Shown here: piece after piece, positions 1-9,161 of the stretch | Layout: every line of letters begins with the position of its first letter | Position numbering within the stretch: position 1 is the first letter of the stretch | NCBI GenBank assembly: GCA_029852775.1 | Contig: LEKJ01000014.1 | Coordinates: 54,443 to 118,442 of the forward strand | From: Pasteurellaceae bacterium LFhippo2 | GTDB lineage: Bacteria > Pseudomonadota > Gammaproteobacteria > Enterobacterales > Pasteurellaceae | Direction of reading: 5' to 3' | Length of the DNA: 64,000 nucleotides | The notes under the pieces: generated by a model | Databases searched by the model: none | What the model saw: only the letters and a program-made list of their open reading frames with translations | What the model was told of the DNA's origin: nothing | Program-made: the position numbers and the translations under genes

Positions 1-21
1 TACCGAATAAATAATTTCAAC

Positions 22-48
22 CGCCACTGTAACAGATGGCGTTTTTCT
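22..48 (+). terminator. Hairpin with U-tract after an off-window phage gene
   Basis: Short inverted repeat CGCCA/TGGCG with a 10-base loop, followed by TTTTTC. It probably ends, or partly ends, a gene that lies left of the window. Two similar hairpins separate the next genes. Confidence 0.5.
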
Positions 49-70
49 TAATTAAACAGAGAAAATCATT

Positions 71-469
71 ATGATTATTGAAATCCCAACAACAAAACAA
101 GTTAATGTGCAATATCTTAAAATATCAGTTCCTGTGAGATATGACGATGAAGATATGCCTTACAATTTTCCATTACGTCAAGATGATATTTGGGAAGCTA
201 CAATTAACCTTGATACAAATAAAATTGAAAACTGGCCACAAGGTCAATCGGGTTCTTTCTGTATGAAGGTATGTGATGAAGGCTCTTATTCTTTGTTAGA
301 TGAAAACAAAGAAACTATAGCTGAAATTGTAGAATACTATGTACCCAATAATGTTGTACCTGGTGAATACGGTGATTATATATCAATGCAGATTGATGAA
401 ACAGGCGAAGTACTCAATATGCCTAGCGATGTCGATTTTGATGAGTTTTTCAAAAGAGATGAAGATTAG
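71..469 (+). CDS. Hypothetical phage-type protein, 132 aa
   Basis: Unrecognised soluble acidic protein. The C-terminal half is rich in Asp and Glu and ends DEFFKRDED; there is no signal peptide, membrane segment or cysteine cluster (only two Cys, near residues 60-65). It starts 22 bases after a U-tract hairpin and is followed by another, in line with small genes that lead to an integrase. I infer it is an accessory early gene of the integrated element. The function is unknown. The reading frame is well supported by its length, its neighbours and conserved strand. Confidence 0.7.
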   Translation: MIIEIPTTKQVNVQYLKISVPVRYDDEDMPYNFPLRQDDIWEATINLDTNKIENWPQGQSGSFCMKVCDEGSYSLLDENKETIAEIVEYYVPNNVVPGEYGDYISMQIDETGEVLNMPSDVDFDEFFKRDED

Positions 470-477
470 TTAAATGC

Positions 478-503
478 CGCCACCTTTATTGGTGGCGTTT
501 TTT
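478..503 (+). terminator. Intercistronic hairpin with U-tract
   Basis: A perfect 7-bp stem CGCCACC/GGTGGCG with a 6-base loop, then TTTTTT. It lies between the 132-aa gene and the MazG-like gene, and the Shine-Dalgarno GGAG of the next gene follows the U-tract at once. It may act as a partial terminator or RNA-processing signal. Confidence 0.6.
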
Positions 504-518
504 ATTGGAGATAACAAA

Positions 519-1046
519 ATGAACCAACTTATAGAAAAAATCGAACAATGGGCAGAAGATAGAAACTTGATCAACGGCTCAACACTGCAAAAGCAGATGT
601 TAAAACTGATGGAAGAATTTGGCGAGCTATGTAGTGGAATTGCCAAAAATAAACCTGATGTAATTAAGGATAGCATTGGGGATTGTTTTGTTGTAATGGT
701 TATTTTACGCAAACAAGCTAATTATCAGATTAATATAGCCGAAGAATTAATCCAAACAACACAAAGCAAACCTATTTCTGATATGGATAGAATTATGCTT
801 ACTGCTACTGGTTCAGTAGGTAGATTTGCTGAAACTGTACGAAATAATATTGATGGTGTATGTCATCGTTGGATTGATAAACAATACAATGACGACTGTG
901 TCTTGAGATTCCTTCAATGCCTACACGCAATTAGCTTTAATCTCAATCTTGATTTTATCGACTGCATTCAACACGCCTATGATCAAATCAAAGACCGAAA
1001 AGGAAAAATGATTGATGGGATATTTGTCAAAGAGGAGGATTTGTAA
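519..1046 (+). CDS. MazG-like nucleotide pyrophosphohydrolase family protein (phage)
   Basis: 175 aa from the ATG at 519. An in-frame upstream start at 474 would run through a terminator hairpin, whereas 519 has GGAG eight bases before it. The N-terminal half shows the all-alpha MazG pattern: an E-E-x-x-E motif in KLMEEFGEL (about residues 30-38), then DSIGDCF (about residues 54-60) supplying the downstream acidic residue. The family hydrolyses NTPs to NMP and pyrophosphate; phage copies are thought to adjust host nucleotide or alarmone pools. The C-terminus (RKGKMIDGIFVKEEDL) is a tail common in MazG-like phage proteins. The stop overlaps the next start (TAATG), so the two are translationally coupled. 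Confidence 0.75.
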   Translation: MNQLIEKIEQWAEDRNLINGSTLQKQMLKLMEEFGELCSGIAKNKPDVIKDSIGDCFVVMVILRKQANYQINIAEELIQTTQSKPISDMDRIMLTATGSVGRFAETVRNNIDGVCHRWIDKQYNDDCVLRFLQCLHAISFNLNLDFIDCIQHAYDQIKDRKGKMIDGIFVKEEDL

Positions 1047-1261
1047 TGAAAGAGATTAAATTAGGTACATCTCCACTAACAAACCAAATCTACGCAGGTT
1101 ATCTTGATAAAAGCGGTACACATTGGAAAGAAAAGCAAGATGTAACAATTCAAGCTTTATGCTGTGTAATTGAACACGTGGAACGTTTTGGCGAACCCGT
1201 TGTAATCTCAAAACAAGATGGTACGCCTGAATATGAGATTATTGTAAAAAAATTATCATAA
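1046..1261 (+). CDS. Small phage protein, DUF7446-like
   Basis: 71 aa, beginning MKEIKLGTSPLTNQIYAGYL, with a core that reads like the small phage family DUF7446. No enzyme motif is visible. The start overlaps the stop of the MazG-like gene by one base, with AGAGGAGG placed just before, so coupled translation is very likely. The family assignment is from memory of its N-terminal pattern and should be treated as moderate; the role is unknown. Confidence 0.6.
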   Translation: MKEIKLGTSPLTNQIYAGYLDKSGTHWKEKQDVTIQALCCVIEHVERFGEPVVISKQDGTPEYEIIVKKLS

Positions 1262-1275
1262 AGTGGGGAATTATT

Positions 1276-1572
1276 ATGATAACAGTCACAAACGAAGAAT
1301 TTCAAACCCTAGCTATTCAATCCTTTCGCTACTGCTTAGGACGAATGACTTATGCAGTAGATGATAATTGCGAGTTTAATCAGAAATACTGGCATTTATT
1401 CACAAATAACACAAGAGAGTTAATCACCCGTGAGCTATCTGATGGCGTTAGAAGGCACGAAGACGATGTGGAAAGCGGACGATATGACAAATATCAACGT
1501 GGCGAGTTAGGTAGCAATTTTGACTACCGAACTTGGAAAAATCTACTTGAATGGATCAACAAACAAGCCTAG
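1276..1572 (+). CDS. Hypothetical phage-type protein, 98 aa
   Basis: Soluble 98-aa protein rich in aromatic and acidic residues (NEEFQTLAIQSFRYCLGRMT near the N-terminus, a WKNLLEWINKQA end). It resembles hypothetical small proteins common next to Pasteurellaceae prophage integrases, but no named domain is recognised. GGGGAA precedes the ATG. Its stop codon lies inside the stem of the downstream hairpin (1568-1590), so the terminator-like element is built into the end of the gene. Confidence 0.65.
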   Translation: MITVTNEEFQTLAIQSFRYCLGRMTYAVDDNCEFNQKYWHLFTNNTRELITRELSDGVRRHEDDVESGRYDKYQRGELGSNFDYRTWKNLLEWINKQA

Positions 1573-1590
1573 CGAAAGCTAGGTTTTTTT
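1568..1590 (+). terminator. Intercistronic GAAA-loop hairpin with U7
   Basis: Stem CCTAGC/GCTAGG closed by a GAAA tetraloop and followed by seven T. It contains the stop codon of the 98-aa gene, and the GGAGGAA ribosome-binding site of the next gene starts four bases after the U-tract. Confidence 0.65.
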
Positions 1591-1603
1591 ATTGGAGGAA
1601 TTA

Positions 1604-1828
1604 ATGAACGTATATCAAGATTTTTTAAGTCCTGAAGAAGTTGCTATTATTACCGAAAGAAAGCAACCAAAACGACAAATAGAACAACTTAATAAGCAAG
1701 GTATCCAGTTTACTAAAACGGCTCGTGGAAATCCAATTGTAAGGCGTGATTATGCAAATACGCAAACCAAACGCCCAGCTCAACCTAAGCCAAAAGTTGA
1801 ATGGACACCAAATGTTTTACGAAGATAA
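1604..1828 (+). CDS. DUF4224 domain phage protein
   Basis: 74 aa from the ATG at 1604, preceded by GGAGGAA; a TTG 12 bases upstream is less likely. The N-terminal YQDFLSPEEVAIITERKQ, then a KRQIEQLNKQGIQF segment and a basic C-terminus fit the DUF4224 family, small proteins usually encoded directly upstream of phage tyrosine integrases, as here (9 bases). The helix pattern plus basic tail suggest DNA binding, perhaps as an excisionase or integrase accessory; that role is inference. Confidence 0.75.
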   Translation: MNVYQDFLSPEEVAIITERKQPKRQIEQLNKQGIQFTKTARGNPIVRRDYANTQTKRPAQPKPKVEWTPNVLRR

Positions 1829-1837
1829 GGGGGATTT

Positions 1838-2878
1838 ATGGCTCGCCCACGCAATAGAGAAAATCAAGGGCTACCGCAAGGTTTAATCTGCCGAAGACGG
1901 CGCAGAAGTAATGGCGCTATTGTGGAATATTACTTCTACTGCTTGGAAGGAGGAAAAGAAAAATCGCTCGGTAAAGATAAACATTTTGCGATCCTTGAAA
2001 CCGCTCGACTAAATTATGAAAATCAACAAAAAGCAGAACGTGTATTATTTATTGATGTGCTTGAACGGTATAAAACTGAAGAAGTACCGAAGAAAAAAGC
2101 GAAAAACACTCGTAACTCAAACTTACAGGCAATAAAACATCTAACAATGTACTTTGGTGATCCGCCAATTGCATTAGAGGATATCGAGCCACAGCACATT
2201 TCGCAATATTTGCAATGGCGAAAAGATACGCCCGCTGTTGCTAATATCGAAGTAGGTTTATTTAACGCAATATGGAATATGGCTAGAGAGTGGGGATATA
2301 CAACACTTATCAGTCCTTCTACTGGCGTGAAAAAATTCCCAACTAAATACCGTGAAGTTTACGTTGAAGATTTTATTTTAGATAAAATCTACGAATTTGC
2401 CGATCAACGTATGACAGATATTATCGATACAGCGTACTTGCTTGGTCAACGCCCTATTGATGTATGTAAAATCCACCGCTCACATATTTATGACGGAATA
2501 CTACATATTACTCAGCAAAAAACAGGCGCGAAAGTTCGTTTTGAAATAACGGGCAAACTCAAAGAAATTGTAGATAGACGCTTGGCATCAGATAGCCAAT
2601 GGTTATTTACAAACAAATGGGGAAGGAAATTAGAGAGAAGATCGCTAGGCGATCACTTCAAAGAAATCAGAGATAAAGCAATCTTGGCTTATCCTGAACT
2701 AGCTGATGAGATAGCGGAAGTGCAAATGCGAGATATGCGAGCGAAAGCAGCAACCGATATATCACTAAAAGCAACTGATGAACACGCTCAAAAACAACTT
2801 GGCCACAAATCAAAACAAATGACAGCTCACTACATCCGAAAAGGAAAAATCTTAAAACCAACCGATGAAACGATTTAA
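1838..2878 (+). CDS. int: Phage-type tyrosine recombinase / integrase
   Basis: 346 aa. Residues 1-60 are an Arg-rich arm-binding segment (CRRRRRSNG, then GKDKH), 60-160 a SAM-like core-binding domain, and 170-346 the catalytic domain. Catalytic residues visible are Arg in LGQRPIDVCKI, Lys in QQKTGAKV, Arg in MRDMRAKAA, His in LGHKSKQ and the nucleophile Tyr in TAHYIRKG. The canonical HxxR first His is Arg here (RDMR). The enzyme integrates and excises the element. It sits at the element edge and points to rplY, which places the attachment site in the 2.88-3.06 kb gap or in the 3' end of rplY. Confidence 0.92.
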   Translation: MARPRNRENQGLPQGLICRRRRRSNGAIVEYYFYCLEGGKEKSLGKDKHFAILETARLNYENQQKAERVLFIDVLERYKTEEVPKKKAKNTRNSNLQAIKHLTMYFGDPPIALEDIEPQHISQYLQWRKDTPAVANIEVGLFNAIWNMAREWGYTTLISPSTGVKKFPTKYREVYVEDFILDKIYEFADQRMTDIIDTAYLLGQRPIDVCKIHRSHIYDGILHITQQKTGAKVRFEITGKLKEIVDRRLASDSQWLFTNKWGRKLERRSLGDHFKEIRDKAILAYPELADEIAEVQMRDMRAKAATDISLKATDEHAQKQLGHKSKQMTAHYIRKGKILKPTDETI

Positions 2879-2896
2879 TCTCACTATTCAAAACCA

Positions 2897-2938
2897 ACAA
2901 AAAAGCCCCCTGATTTTATCAATCAAAGAGCCTTTTTA
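2897..2938. terminator. Probable terminator after integrase
   Basis: Imperfect hairpin: A-rich plus GCCCCCTGATT, five-base loop, AATCAAAGAGC, then CTTTTTA. The A-tract on the left and T-tract on the right mean it could serve both strands, ending int and also the leftward rplY transcript. Confidence 0.5.
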
Positions 2939-2949
2939 TCACTTAAATG

Positions 2950-3024
2950 TGTTCCGAAACTATTTTATAAAATATTGATTTTATTAGCGCAAAAACTAAG
3001 AAAAATCATAAAAGTTTCGGAACA
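2950..3024. repeat. 12-bp inverted repeat beside integrase (candidate att/arm sites)
   Basis: TGTTCCGAAACT at 2950-2961 is matched by its exact reverse complement AGTTTCGGAACA at 3013-3024, with a 51-base A/T-rich spacer. It lies between int and rplY, where the attachment site of the element should be. It could be integrase or excisionase arm sites, or the att core with one copy inverted; this is inference from position. Confidence 0.5.
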
Positions 3025-3056
3025 TAAAACAGCGTTAAAGCCTTGTCAATCAAGGA

Positions 3057-3344
3057 TTAAACGCGTTTGAAGTCTAAGTGAACTAGTTTTGGTTTAGTTG
3101 GGTGACGTTGAATCGCTTGTACTTTAACTTGCTCTTCTTTACCCGCAACAACGATAGTTAAAACTTCGTTGTAGAACGCATCGTGAACTTGTGCGTTGTT
3201 TACTTTGTTGTGATCTAAGATTACTGCTACTGGCTCAGCATTACCACCGTAGATGATTGCAGGAACTTGATCATTGTGACGCAGGCGGCGGCTCGCACCC
3301 TTACCTTGCGCTGTACGTACTTCAGCTTCAAATTTGAAAGACAT
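3057..3344 (-). CDS. rplY: 50S ribosomal protein L25
   Basis: 95 aa from the ATG at 3344 ([20 protein letters not shown]); upstream in-frame ATGs would add 15 residues absent from the family. This is the short, single-domain L25 that binds the 5S rRNA E-loop, close to the 94-aa E. coli protein. [18 protein letters not shown] is the hallmark segment, and the protein ends LVHLDFKRV. It is a single-gene unit. The gene is intact although an integrated element ends less than 200 bases past its stop. Confidence 0.95.
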   Translation of the reverse strand: MSFKFEAEVRTAQGKGASRRLRHNDQVPAIIYGGNAEPVAVILDHNKVNNAQVHDAFYNEVLTIVVAGKEEQVKVQAIQRHPTKPKLVHLDFKRV

Positions 3345-3641
3345 TGTTTGTTTCTCATTAAAATGGAATCGATTGATTCCGTTAAACAAAAATAGCAGGC
3401 GACCCAGCTATTCCCAAAAATAAATTCGGCTATAAAAAGCCGAGCGCAGATTCTACTAAAAACAGGCTCCAAAGTAAATAAAATTCGATGAAATAGGAGA
3501 TGAACTCTTTTTCACTCCATTTGATGAGTATATTTAAGTCAATTGACATCAAAAACTGTGTAATTTTTAACGATTAAATTTTGCTTTATTGTAGAATATG
3601 GCTATTTTTTATCTATATAATTATTCTATTAGGAGCTATTA

Positions 3642-6155
3642 ATGAGCAATTTGCAAACAACCTCATACTTAAGTCCCGAAAACATACAAAATGTCAAAAA
3701 TGCCATTTTGCATAAACTTGTCTTTGCATTGGGTGTTGAACCCCGCGAAGCAAGTAAACGCAATTGGCTAAATGCAGCATTGCGTGTTGTTCGTGATCTC
3801 TCAACAGAATCTTGGTTACAAACTCGTCGTAGTCAAGCCGCAAATACAAGTCGTCGTGTCTATTATCTATCAATGGAATTTTTGATGGGACGCACTTTTA
3901 GTAATGCAATGATTGCAGAAGGCGTTTATGAGTTAATTCGTGCGGCATTCGATGAGTTAGGTCAAAACCTTGAAGATATTATTAATGAAGAAGGTGACCC
4001 AGGTTTAGGTAATGGCGGTTTAGGCCGTTTAGCGGCTTGCTATATGGATAGCCTTGCTGCAATGAAAATCCCTGCTATTGGTTATGGTATCCGTTATGAA
4101 TACGGTATGTTCCGCCAAGAGATCAAAAATGGTGAACAAGTTGAACATCCAGACTACTGGCTAGATAGCGAATTTGTATGGCCTTATGTGCGTTCTAGTA
4201 AAAAATTCCCAATTTGTTTTGGTGGCCGTACTTGGCAAGAAGGCAAAAAAACCAAATGGCAACCAGATGAAGAAATTATCGCTCAGGCACACGATCAATT
4301 AATCCCTGGTTTTGAAACTACAGCGACCAATAGCCTACGTTTATGGTCTGCCCACGCAGGTGATAAAGTTTTTGGTTTAGCTGATTTCAATCGCGGGGAT
4401 TATTTTGCGGCGATGGTACAACAAAATACCTCTGAAAATGTTTCTCGAGTTCTCTATCCTGATGACTCAACCTACAACGGCCGCGAACTGCGTTTACGTC
4501 AAGAATACTTTCTTTGTTCAGCATCAGTACAAGATATTATCCGCCGCCACGAAATTGAATCTGGCTCTTGCCTAAACCTTGCTGATAAAGTCGCAATCCA
4601 TTTAAATGATACTCACCCAACTCTCGCCATTCCTGAATTAATGCGAATCTTAATTGACGAAAAAAGCTATAGTTGGGAGCAAGCTTGGAATACCACGCGT
4701 AAAACCTTCTTCTACACTAACCATACATTAATGAGCGAAGCATTAGAAACTTGGCCTGTTGAGATGGTTGCTCGCGTACTTCCACGTCACTTACAAATCA
4801 TCTTTGAAATTAATGACTGGTTCCTACAAGAAGTTCGTGAAAAATTCCCTGGTGATGAACATTTAGTTCGTCGCGTTTCTATTATTGATGAGCAAGGCGA
4901 CCGTCGTATTCGTATGGCTTGGCTTGCAGTGATTGCGTCCGGTAAAGTGAATGGTGTGGCAAAAATCCACTCTGATTTAATGGTTGATTCTATCTTTGCC
5001 GATTTCGCGAAGATCTATCCAGATCGCTTTACAAACGTAACCAATGGCGTAACACCACGTCGTTGGATTCAAATTGCCAACCCTGGTTTAACTGCTATTT
5101 TAGATAAATATATCGGTAAAAACTGGCGTACTGAATTAACTCAATTAGATAAATTAAATGCCTTTGCTGATAATGTCGATGTTCAAGCAGAAATTGCTGC
5201 AGTTAAAGTTGAGAACAAACGTAAACTTGCACAATATGTGGAACAAACACAAGGCATCAAGCTTAATCCAGAAGCGATTTTTGATGTTCAAATTAAACGT
5301 ATTCACAAATATAAACGCCAACAATTAAATGTGTTGCATATTATTTCTCTTTATAACCGTATTTTGAGAAATCCAACTGCAGATTGGCAACCACGCGTCT
5401 TTATCTTCGCGGGTAAAGCGGCAAGTGCATATTATGCAGCGAAAAAGGTGATTCGTTTAATCAATGACGTAGCAAATGTGATTAATAATGACGCACGCAT
5501 TAATGATCTAATTAAAGTGGTGTTTATTCCAAATTATAGTGTGAGCCTTGCACAAGTGATTATTCCAGCTGCAGATGTATCAGAACAAATTTCATTGGCC
5601 GGAACTGAAGCTTCAGGTACATCAAATATGAAATTTGCATTAAATGGTGCATTGACAATCGGTACTTTAGATGGCGCAAATGTAGAGATTTTAGATCGTG
5701 TTGGTAGCGATAATATCTTTATTTTTGGTAACACCGTAGAGCAAGTTGAAGAGTTACGTCGTAATGGTTACTCGCCATATCACTACTTTGAAAAAGATGA
5801 AGAGTTACACGAAGCCATTTCACAAATATTGAGTGGTAAATTCTCCCCTGAAGATCCATATCGCTATCAAGATTTAATTCTGCGATCAGGTGATTTCTAT
5901 CAAGCTTGTGCGGACTTCCGTAGCTACGTAGAAGCTCAAGAAAGAGTAGCAAATGCATTTGGTAATAAAAAAGCTTGGACACGTTCTGCGATTATCAATA
6001 TTGCGAATATGGGCTACTTCTCATCAGACCGCTCAGTGTTAGATTATGCGCGCGATATTTGGAAAATTGAGCCGATGACAGAAGCTCAACTTTCCGAACA
6101 GCCAAAAGTGGTTGAAATGATGAATGAAGCAAGCCGCTTATTAACGCTTAAGTAA
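3642..6155 (+). CDS. glgP: Glycogen/maltodextrin phosphorylase
   Basis: 837 aa, GT35 family. The enzyme releases glucose-1-phosphate from alpha-1,4-glucans with pyridoxal phosphate. Visible hallmarks are [11 protein letters not shown] near residue 75, the [17 protein letters not shown] substrate-site block near 125, and the PLP lysine in [12 protein letters not shown] near residue 664. AGGAG precedes the ATG. The gene stands alone here, not in the glgBXCAP cluster usual in the family, so it could be glgP or a malP-type maltodextrin phosphorylase; I cannot separate these by eye. A strong terminator follows. Confidence 0.9.
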   Translation: MSNLQTTSYLSPENIQNVKNAILHKLVFALGVEPREASKRNWLNAALRVVRDLSTESWLQTRRSQAANTSRRVYYLSMEFLMGRTFSNAMIAEGVYELIRAAFDELGQNLEDIINEEGDPGLGNGGLGRLAACYMDSLAAMKIPAIGYGIRYEYGMFRQEIKNGEQVEHPDYWLDSEFVWPYVRSSKKFPICFGGRTWQEGKKTKWQPDEEIIAQAHDQLIPGFETTATNSLRLWSAHAGDKVFGLADFNRGDYFAAMVQQNTSENVSRVLYPDDSTYNGRELRLRQEYFLCSASVQDIIRRHEIESGSCLNLADKVAIHLNDTHPTLAIPELMRILIDEKSYSWEQAWNTTRKTFFYTNHTLMSEALETWPVEMVARVLPRHLQIIFEINDWFLQEVREKFPGDEHLVRRVSIIDEQGDRRIRMAWLAVIASGKVNGVAKIHSDLMVDSIFADFAKIYPDRFTNVTNGVTPRRWIQIANPGLTAILDKYIGKNWRTELTQLDKLNAFADNVDVQAEIAAVKVENKRKLAQYVEQTQGIKLNPEAIFDVQIKRIHKYKRQQLNVLHIISLYNRILRNPTADWQPRVFIFAGKAASAYYAAKKVIRLINDVANVINNDARINDLIKVVFIPNYSVSLAQVIIPAADVSEQISLAGTEASGTSNMKFALNGALTIGTLDGANVEILDRVGSDNIFIFGNTVEQVEELRRNGYSPYHYFEKDEELHEAISQILSGKFSPEDPYRYQDLILRSGDFYQACADFRSYVEAQERVANAFGNKKAWTRSAIINIANMGYFSSDRSVLDYARDIWKIEPMTEAQLSEQPKVVEMMNEASRLLTLK

Positions 6156-6167
6156 GTTGTAAAAACA

Positions 6168-6207
6168 AATCCCGCATACTAGTTTATCTAATATGCGGGA
6201 TTTTTCT
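6168..6207 (+). terminator. Rho-independent terminator of glgP
   Basis: 11-bp stem AATCCCGCATA/TATGCGGGATT with a 13-base loop and TTTTTCTTTT, 12 bases after the stop. Confidence 0.85.
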
Positions 6208-6239
6208 TTTAGCTTTTTACAACTGGTTTGATTTGATAC

Positions 6240-6390
6240 TCTTAACTCTCTCCCTTTGGGAGAGAGACAGCGAAAATTGCGTTCAGCAATTTTTGCAGAG
6301 AGAGGGAAACAAGCGGTGGTATTTTTGAGATATTTTGCAAATTGCCATCTCCCGTAAACGGGAGATGGGGCAAGAAAAATATTTTGTGCA
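6240..6390. repeat. REP-like palindromic element, family B (first copy)
   Basis: Non-coding cluster of hairpins: CTCTCCCTTTGGGAGAGAG, then AAAATTGCGTTCAGCAATTTTTGC, a GAGAGAGGG, and CATCTCCCGTAAACGGGAGATGG. The same set of parts (CTCTCTCCCGTAAACGGG, AAAATTGC..GCAATTTT) recurs between mukE and mukB at 62890-63034. A degenerate uptake signal (ACAAGCGGTGG..TTTTGCAAA) sits inside. It fills the gap between glgP and the next, convergent gene. Confidence 0.7.
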
Positions 6391-6410
6391 GTTGCTACAT
6401 AATTTTGAAA

Positions 6411-8369
6411 CTATTTCTGCTCTGCTGGCAATTTATATAACATCTCTTTATATAAATAGCTGCCCAACAATGCGTGCGCTAACGCTTCTTTTTTCATTGA
6501 TTCAGGCTGCTCTTTCGCAATTAATTTATGTGAACTCTCATCATATTCAAAGCCTTGTGCTTCGGTATTTGGTTGAAGAATCACAACGTCTTTGCCCTTC
6601 ATCATTGCTTGAGTTTTATCATATTGCATAAAGGCACGATTTGGATTCGCAGCTTGAGTTAAATCGTAACCAATCATCGGATATTCACCGCTTACGCCAG
6701 CTAATGAAAGTAAGGTCGTTGGCATATCAATTTGACTCACTAAACGGCTATCGCGTTTTGCGTCAATGCCATCGCCCAAAATCAATGCTGGAATATGGAA
6801 ATTGTAAATCGGCACTAAATCCGCTCCGCCTACACGAGAGTCGTGATCTGCAATAATAAGGAAAATAGTATCTTTCCAATAATTAGACTCTTTAGCTAAT
6901 TTGAAAAAATGACCGATAGCATAATCTGCGTACTTCGCCGCATTATTGCGAGTCTGTTTTTCTTTATCAAATAACTCAATTTTGCCATCTGGAAATTCAA
7001 ATGGATCGTGGTTACTTGAAGTAAATACTAAGCTAAAGAAAGGTTTATCGCCTTTGGCTAATTCCGTGAAGGTTTCATTCGCTTTATCGAATAAATCTTC
7101 ATCACTCATTCCCCAAGTCGCTTTAAACTTCGGATTTTTATAATCTTTTTCATCAATAATGGTTTCAAAACCATTTCCATAGAAATAGCTTGCCATATTG
7201 TCGAAATGCTTTTCGCCACCATAGATAAATGATGTGTTATAACCTTGACGGCGTAACAACTCAGCAATGGTAAAGAAACCATTTTGGCTCTTCGTTAATT
7301 TAACCGTTGCACGTGCTGGAGTTGGGGTAAAACCTGCTGTTACTGCTTCAATACCGCGAACTGAACGAGTTCCTGTTGCATATAAGTTCTCAAATAACCA
7401 ACCTTGCTCGGCTAATTTATCAAACTCTGGCGTCAACGGCTTGCCCCCTAAAGTACCAACAAACTGTGCGCCTAAGCTCTCTTCCAACACAATCACGATA
7501 TTTTTCGGTTTGCCTTGATAAGTCGCTTTATTAGTTGTTAATGTTGGAATATCAGCTGAAATATAATCCGATGCAGGTCGTCCACGACTTGCTTTCACGA
7601 TCTCAAGCATCTCTTCCACAGCCATTTTGCCGTATTGCTCCGATGATTTATCTTCATCTTTTAACTGCTGTGCCGCATACAACACTGAATAGCCTGAATT
7701 AAGCACTAATGAATTAACAAGCGGATCGCCTGAAAATGCCACCATTGCAGGATTAATTCCCCTATGAGCCAATGAAGAACGCGCGCCAACAAAAGAGATT
7801 GCAATAATCACTAATGCAAGTACAGGTCGCCATTTCCAACTTGGTAAGCGTAAATTCTTAACTGCCCAACCAGATAGTTTCCAATAGCCGATAATCGCAA
7901 TAGTCGTGATAATCACACTACTAATCACTGCAATTAAATGTCCATTAATTAACATTGTGAACACTTCTTTCGGATAAGTTAAATACTCAATAAACAAGCG
8001 ATTTGGGCGGAAATCATAGGTTTCAATAAAAGCCGGCGTTGAAATCTCCATAAAAAGAATAAATACGCTACCAGCAGTCAACCAAACACGTAAAATCGCA
8101 CGCCAAACAGCACCTAACTTATTGTTGTGTAAGAATAAAACGGTAAATAGTGCTGGCACACCAAAAAGATAACAGATTGCCACAATATCAATACGCAATC
8201 CTTGTAAGAAAAGCGGTAGCCAACCATCTGCGGCGGTTACACGTTCAGCTTGCCAAATAGACAAACCTAAACGCGATAGATTGAAAATAATAAGATTGAT
8301 TCCGATAAAAAATAGAATCGGAAAGAGAATAAAACGAGAATTGTGCTGTTGTCTTAACATAGACGACAA
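6411..8369 (-). CDS. LTA-synthase-like / sulfatase-fold membrane phosphotransferase
   Basis: 652 aa. Residues 1-230 carry about five membrane helices; 270-600 form a periplasmic alkaline-phosphatase-superfamily (PF00884) domain. Metal and nucleophile signatures seen are IVIVLEESLGAQF (metal Glu), the Thr of ATGTRSVRG (likely nucleophile), FIYGGEKHFDNM and IIADHDSRVGG. Relatives move phosphoglycerol or phosphoethanolamine from phospholipids onto envelope polymers. In Gram-negative Pasteurellaceae a lipopolysaccharide phosphoethanolamine transferase of the Lpt6 kind is the most likely role, but this is inference. It follows the MOSC gene with a 3-base gap, so the two form an operon. Confidence 0.75.
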   Translation of the reverse strand: MSSMLRQQHNSRFILFPILFFIGINLIIFNLSRLGLSIWQAERVTAADGWLPLFLQGLRIDIVAICYLFGVPALFTVLFLHNNKLGAVWRAILRVWLTAGSVFILFMEISTPAFIETYDFRPNRLFIEYLTYPKEVFTMLINGHLIAVISSVIITTIAIIGYWKLSGWAVKNLRLPSWKWRPVLALVIIAISFVGARSSLAHRGINPAMVAFSGDPLVNSLVLNSGYSVLYAAQQLKDEDKSSEQYGKMAVEEMLEIVKASRGRPASDYISADIPTLTTNKATYQGKPKNIVIVLEESLGAQFVGTLGGKPLTPEFDKLAEQGWLFENLYATGTRSVRGIEAVTAGFTPTPARATVKLTKSQNGFFTIAELLRRQGYNTSFIYGGEKHFDNMASYFYGNGFETIIDEKDYKNPKFKATWGMSDEDLFDKANETFTELAKGDKPFFSLVFTSSNHDPFEFPDGKIELFDKEKQTRNNAAKYADYAIGHFFKLAKESNYWKDTIFLIIADHDSRVGGADLVPIYNFHIPALILGDGIDAKRDSRLVSQIDMPTTLLSLAGVSGEYPMIGYDLTQAANPNRAFMQYDKTQAMMKGKDVVILQPNTEAQGFEYDESSHKLIAKEQPESMKKEALAHALLGSYLYKEMLYKLPAEQK

Positions 8370-8372
8370 ACC

Positions 8373-9161
8373 TTACTTTAAGATGTTAATTGAATCACCA
8401 ACGCGAATTACACCACTATTTTCAGGCACTAAATGAATGCCAAAAATCGGCTTCCCCTGTTCGTTGGTATGATGTTGTTTGAGCGTTCGCAAAGGCTCTG
8501 ATTTTGGATCTAACTCAAGATTTTCCAAATTTCGTGTGATTAAAATACAGCGTGTACAACTTTGTGCGACACTGAATTTCACTTGCCCGATCTGAATTTG
8601 TTGCCACTGTTCTTCTGCAAATGGCTCACTTCCATCTATGACGATATTGCCACGAAATTGTTCCATTATAACTGAAACAGGAGACCATTTTTTCACTTGT
8701 TGTAAGGATTTTTCAGATACAAGCAATAGTGGATTACTATCAGCGAAACTCATTGGTGTATTATCAAAATATCGCACTCTACGTTGACTTTGCTCCCCTA
8801 GCCAACGTAATTGAACCGCTCTCTCAAAAAATTGGCTAAGCCATTGATTAACTTCTTCTTTTGCAACAAATGAATCAAAATAAGTTCCCCAGACTTCACT
8901 AGATTGAGTCTGTTCAAAATCCGCATAACGTACTAAATACTGCTCGCCATTATCGTGCGCAATCAAAATACCACTTGAAACCGGAAATGCTGAAAGTTGG
9001 TAAAGAGCCTTATCTTTTCGAGCTGTAACAAAAGTACCGTCTAGTTCTGTTATCATAAATTCACGGTCGAAATTTAATCCTTGCAAATTTACAACCGCTT
9101 GTTCTACTCGATAAGCTTGAGTTGACTTAATTGGATATAAATTTAATTGGGTAATTTTCAT
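8373..9161 (-). CDS. MOSC domain protein (YcbX-like, without ferredoxin domain)
   Basis: 262 aa. The N-terminal beta-barrel (MKITQLNLYPIKS..GLNFDREFMI, about residues 1-80) and the C-terminal MOSC domain with the conserved Cys in VAQSCTRCILIT match the E. coli YcbX family, molybdenum-cofactor enzymes that reduce N-hydroxylated bases. E. coli YcbX is longer because it ends in a 2Fe-2S ferredoxin domain; this protein lacks it and must use a separate electron donor. GGAGAAT precedes the ATG. It is the first gene of a two-gene unit with the membrane phosphotransferase. Confidence 0.85.
   Translation of the reverse strand: MKITQLNLYPIKSTQAYRVEQAVVNLQGLNFDREFMITELDGTFVTARKDKALYQLSAFPVSSGILIAHDNGEQYLVRYADFEQTQSSEVWGTYFDSFVAKEEVNQWLSQFFERAVQLRWLGEQSQRRVRYFDNTPMSFADSNPLLLVSEKSLQQVKKWSPVSVIMEQFRGNIVIDGSEPFAEEQWQQIQIGQVKFSVAQSCTRCILITRNLENLELDPKSEPLRTLKQHHTNEQGKPIFGIHLVPENSGVIRVGDSINILK

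Noticed and set aside
474-518. Upstream in-frame start for the MazG-like gene
   Set aside because: The extra 15 codons translate a terminator hairpin and its U-tract; the ATG at 519 has a proper ribosome-binding site.
3500-3577. Small open frame MNSFSLHLMSIFKSIDIKNC.. upstream of glgP
   Set aside because: Its only Shine-Dalgarno-like sequence abuts the ATG with no spacing, and codon content looks random.
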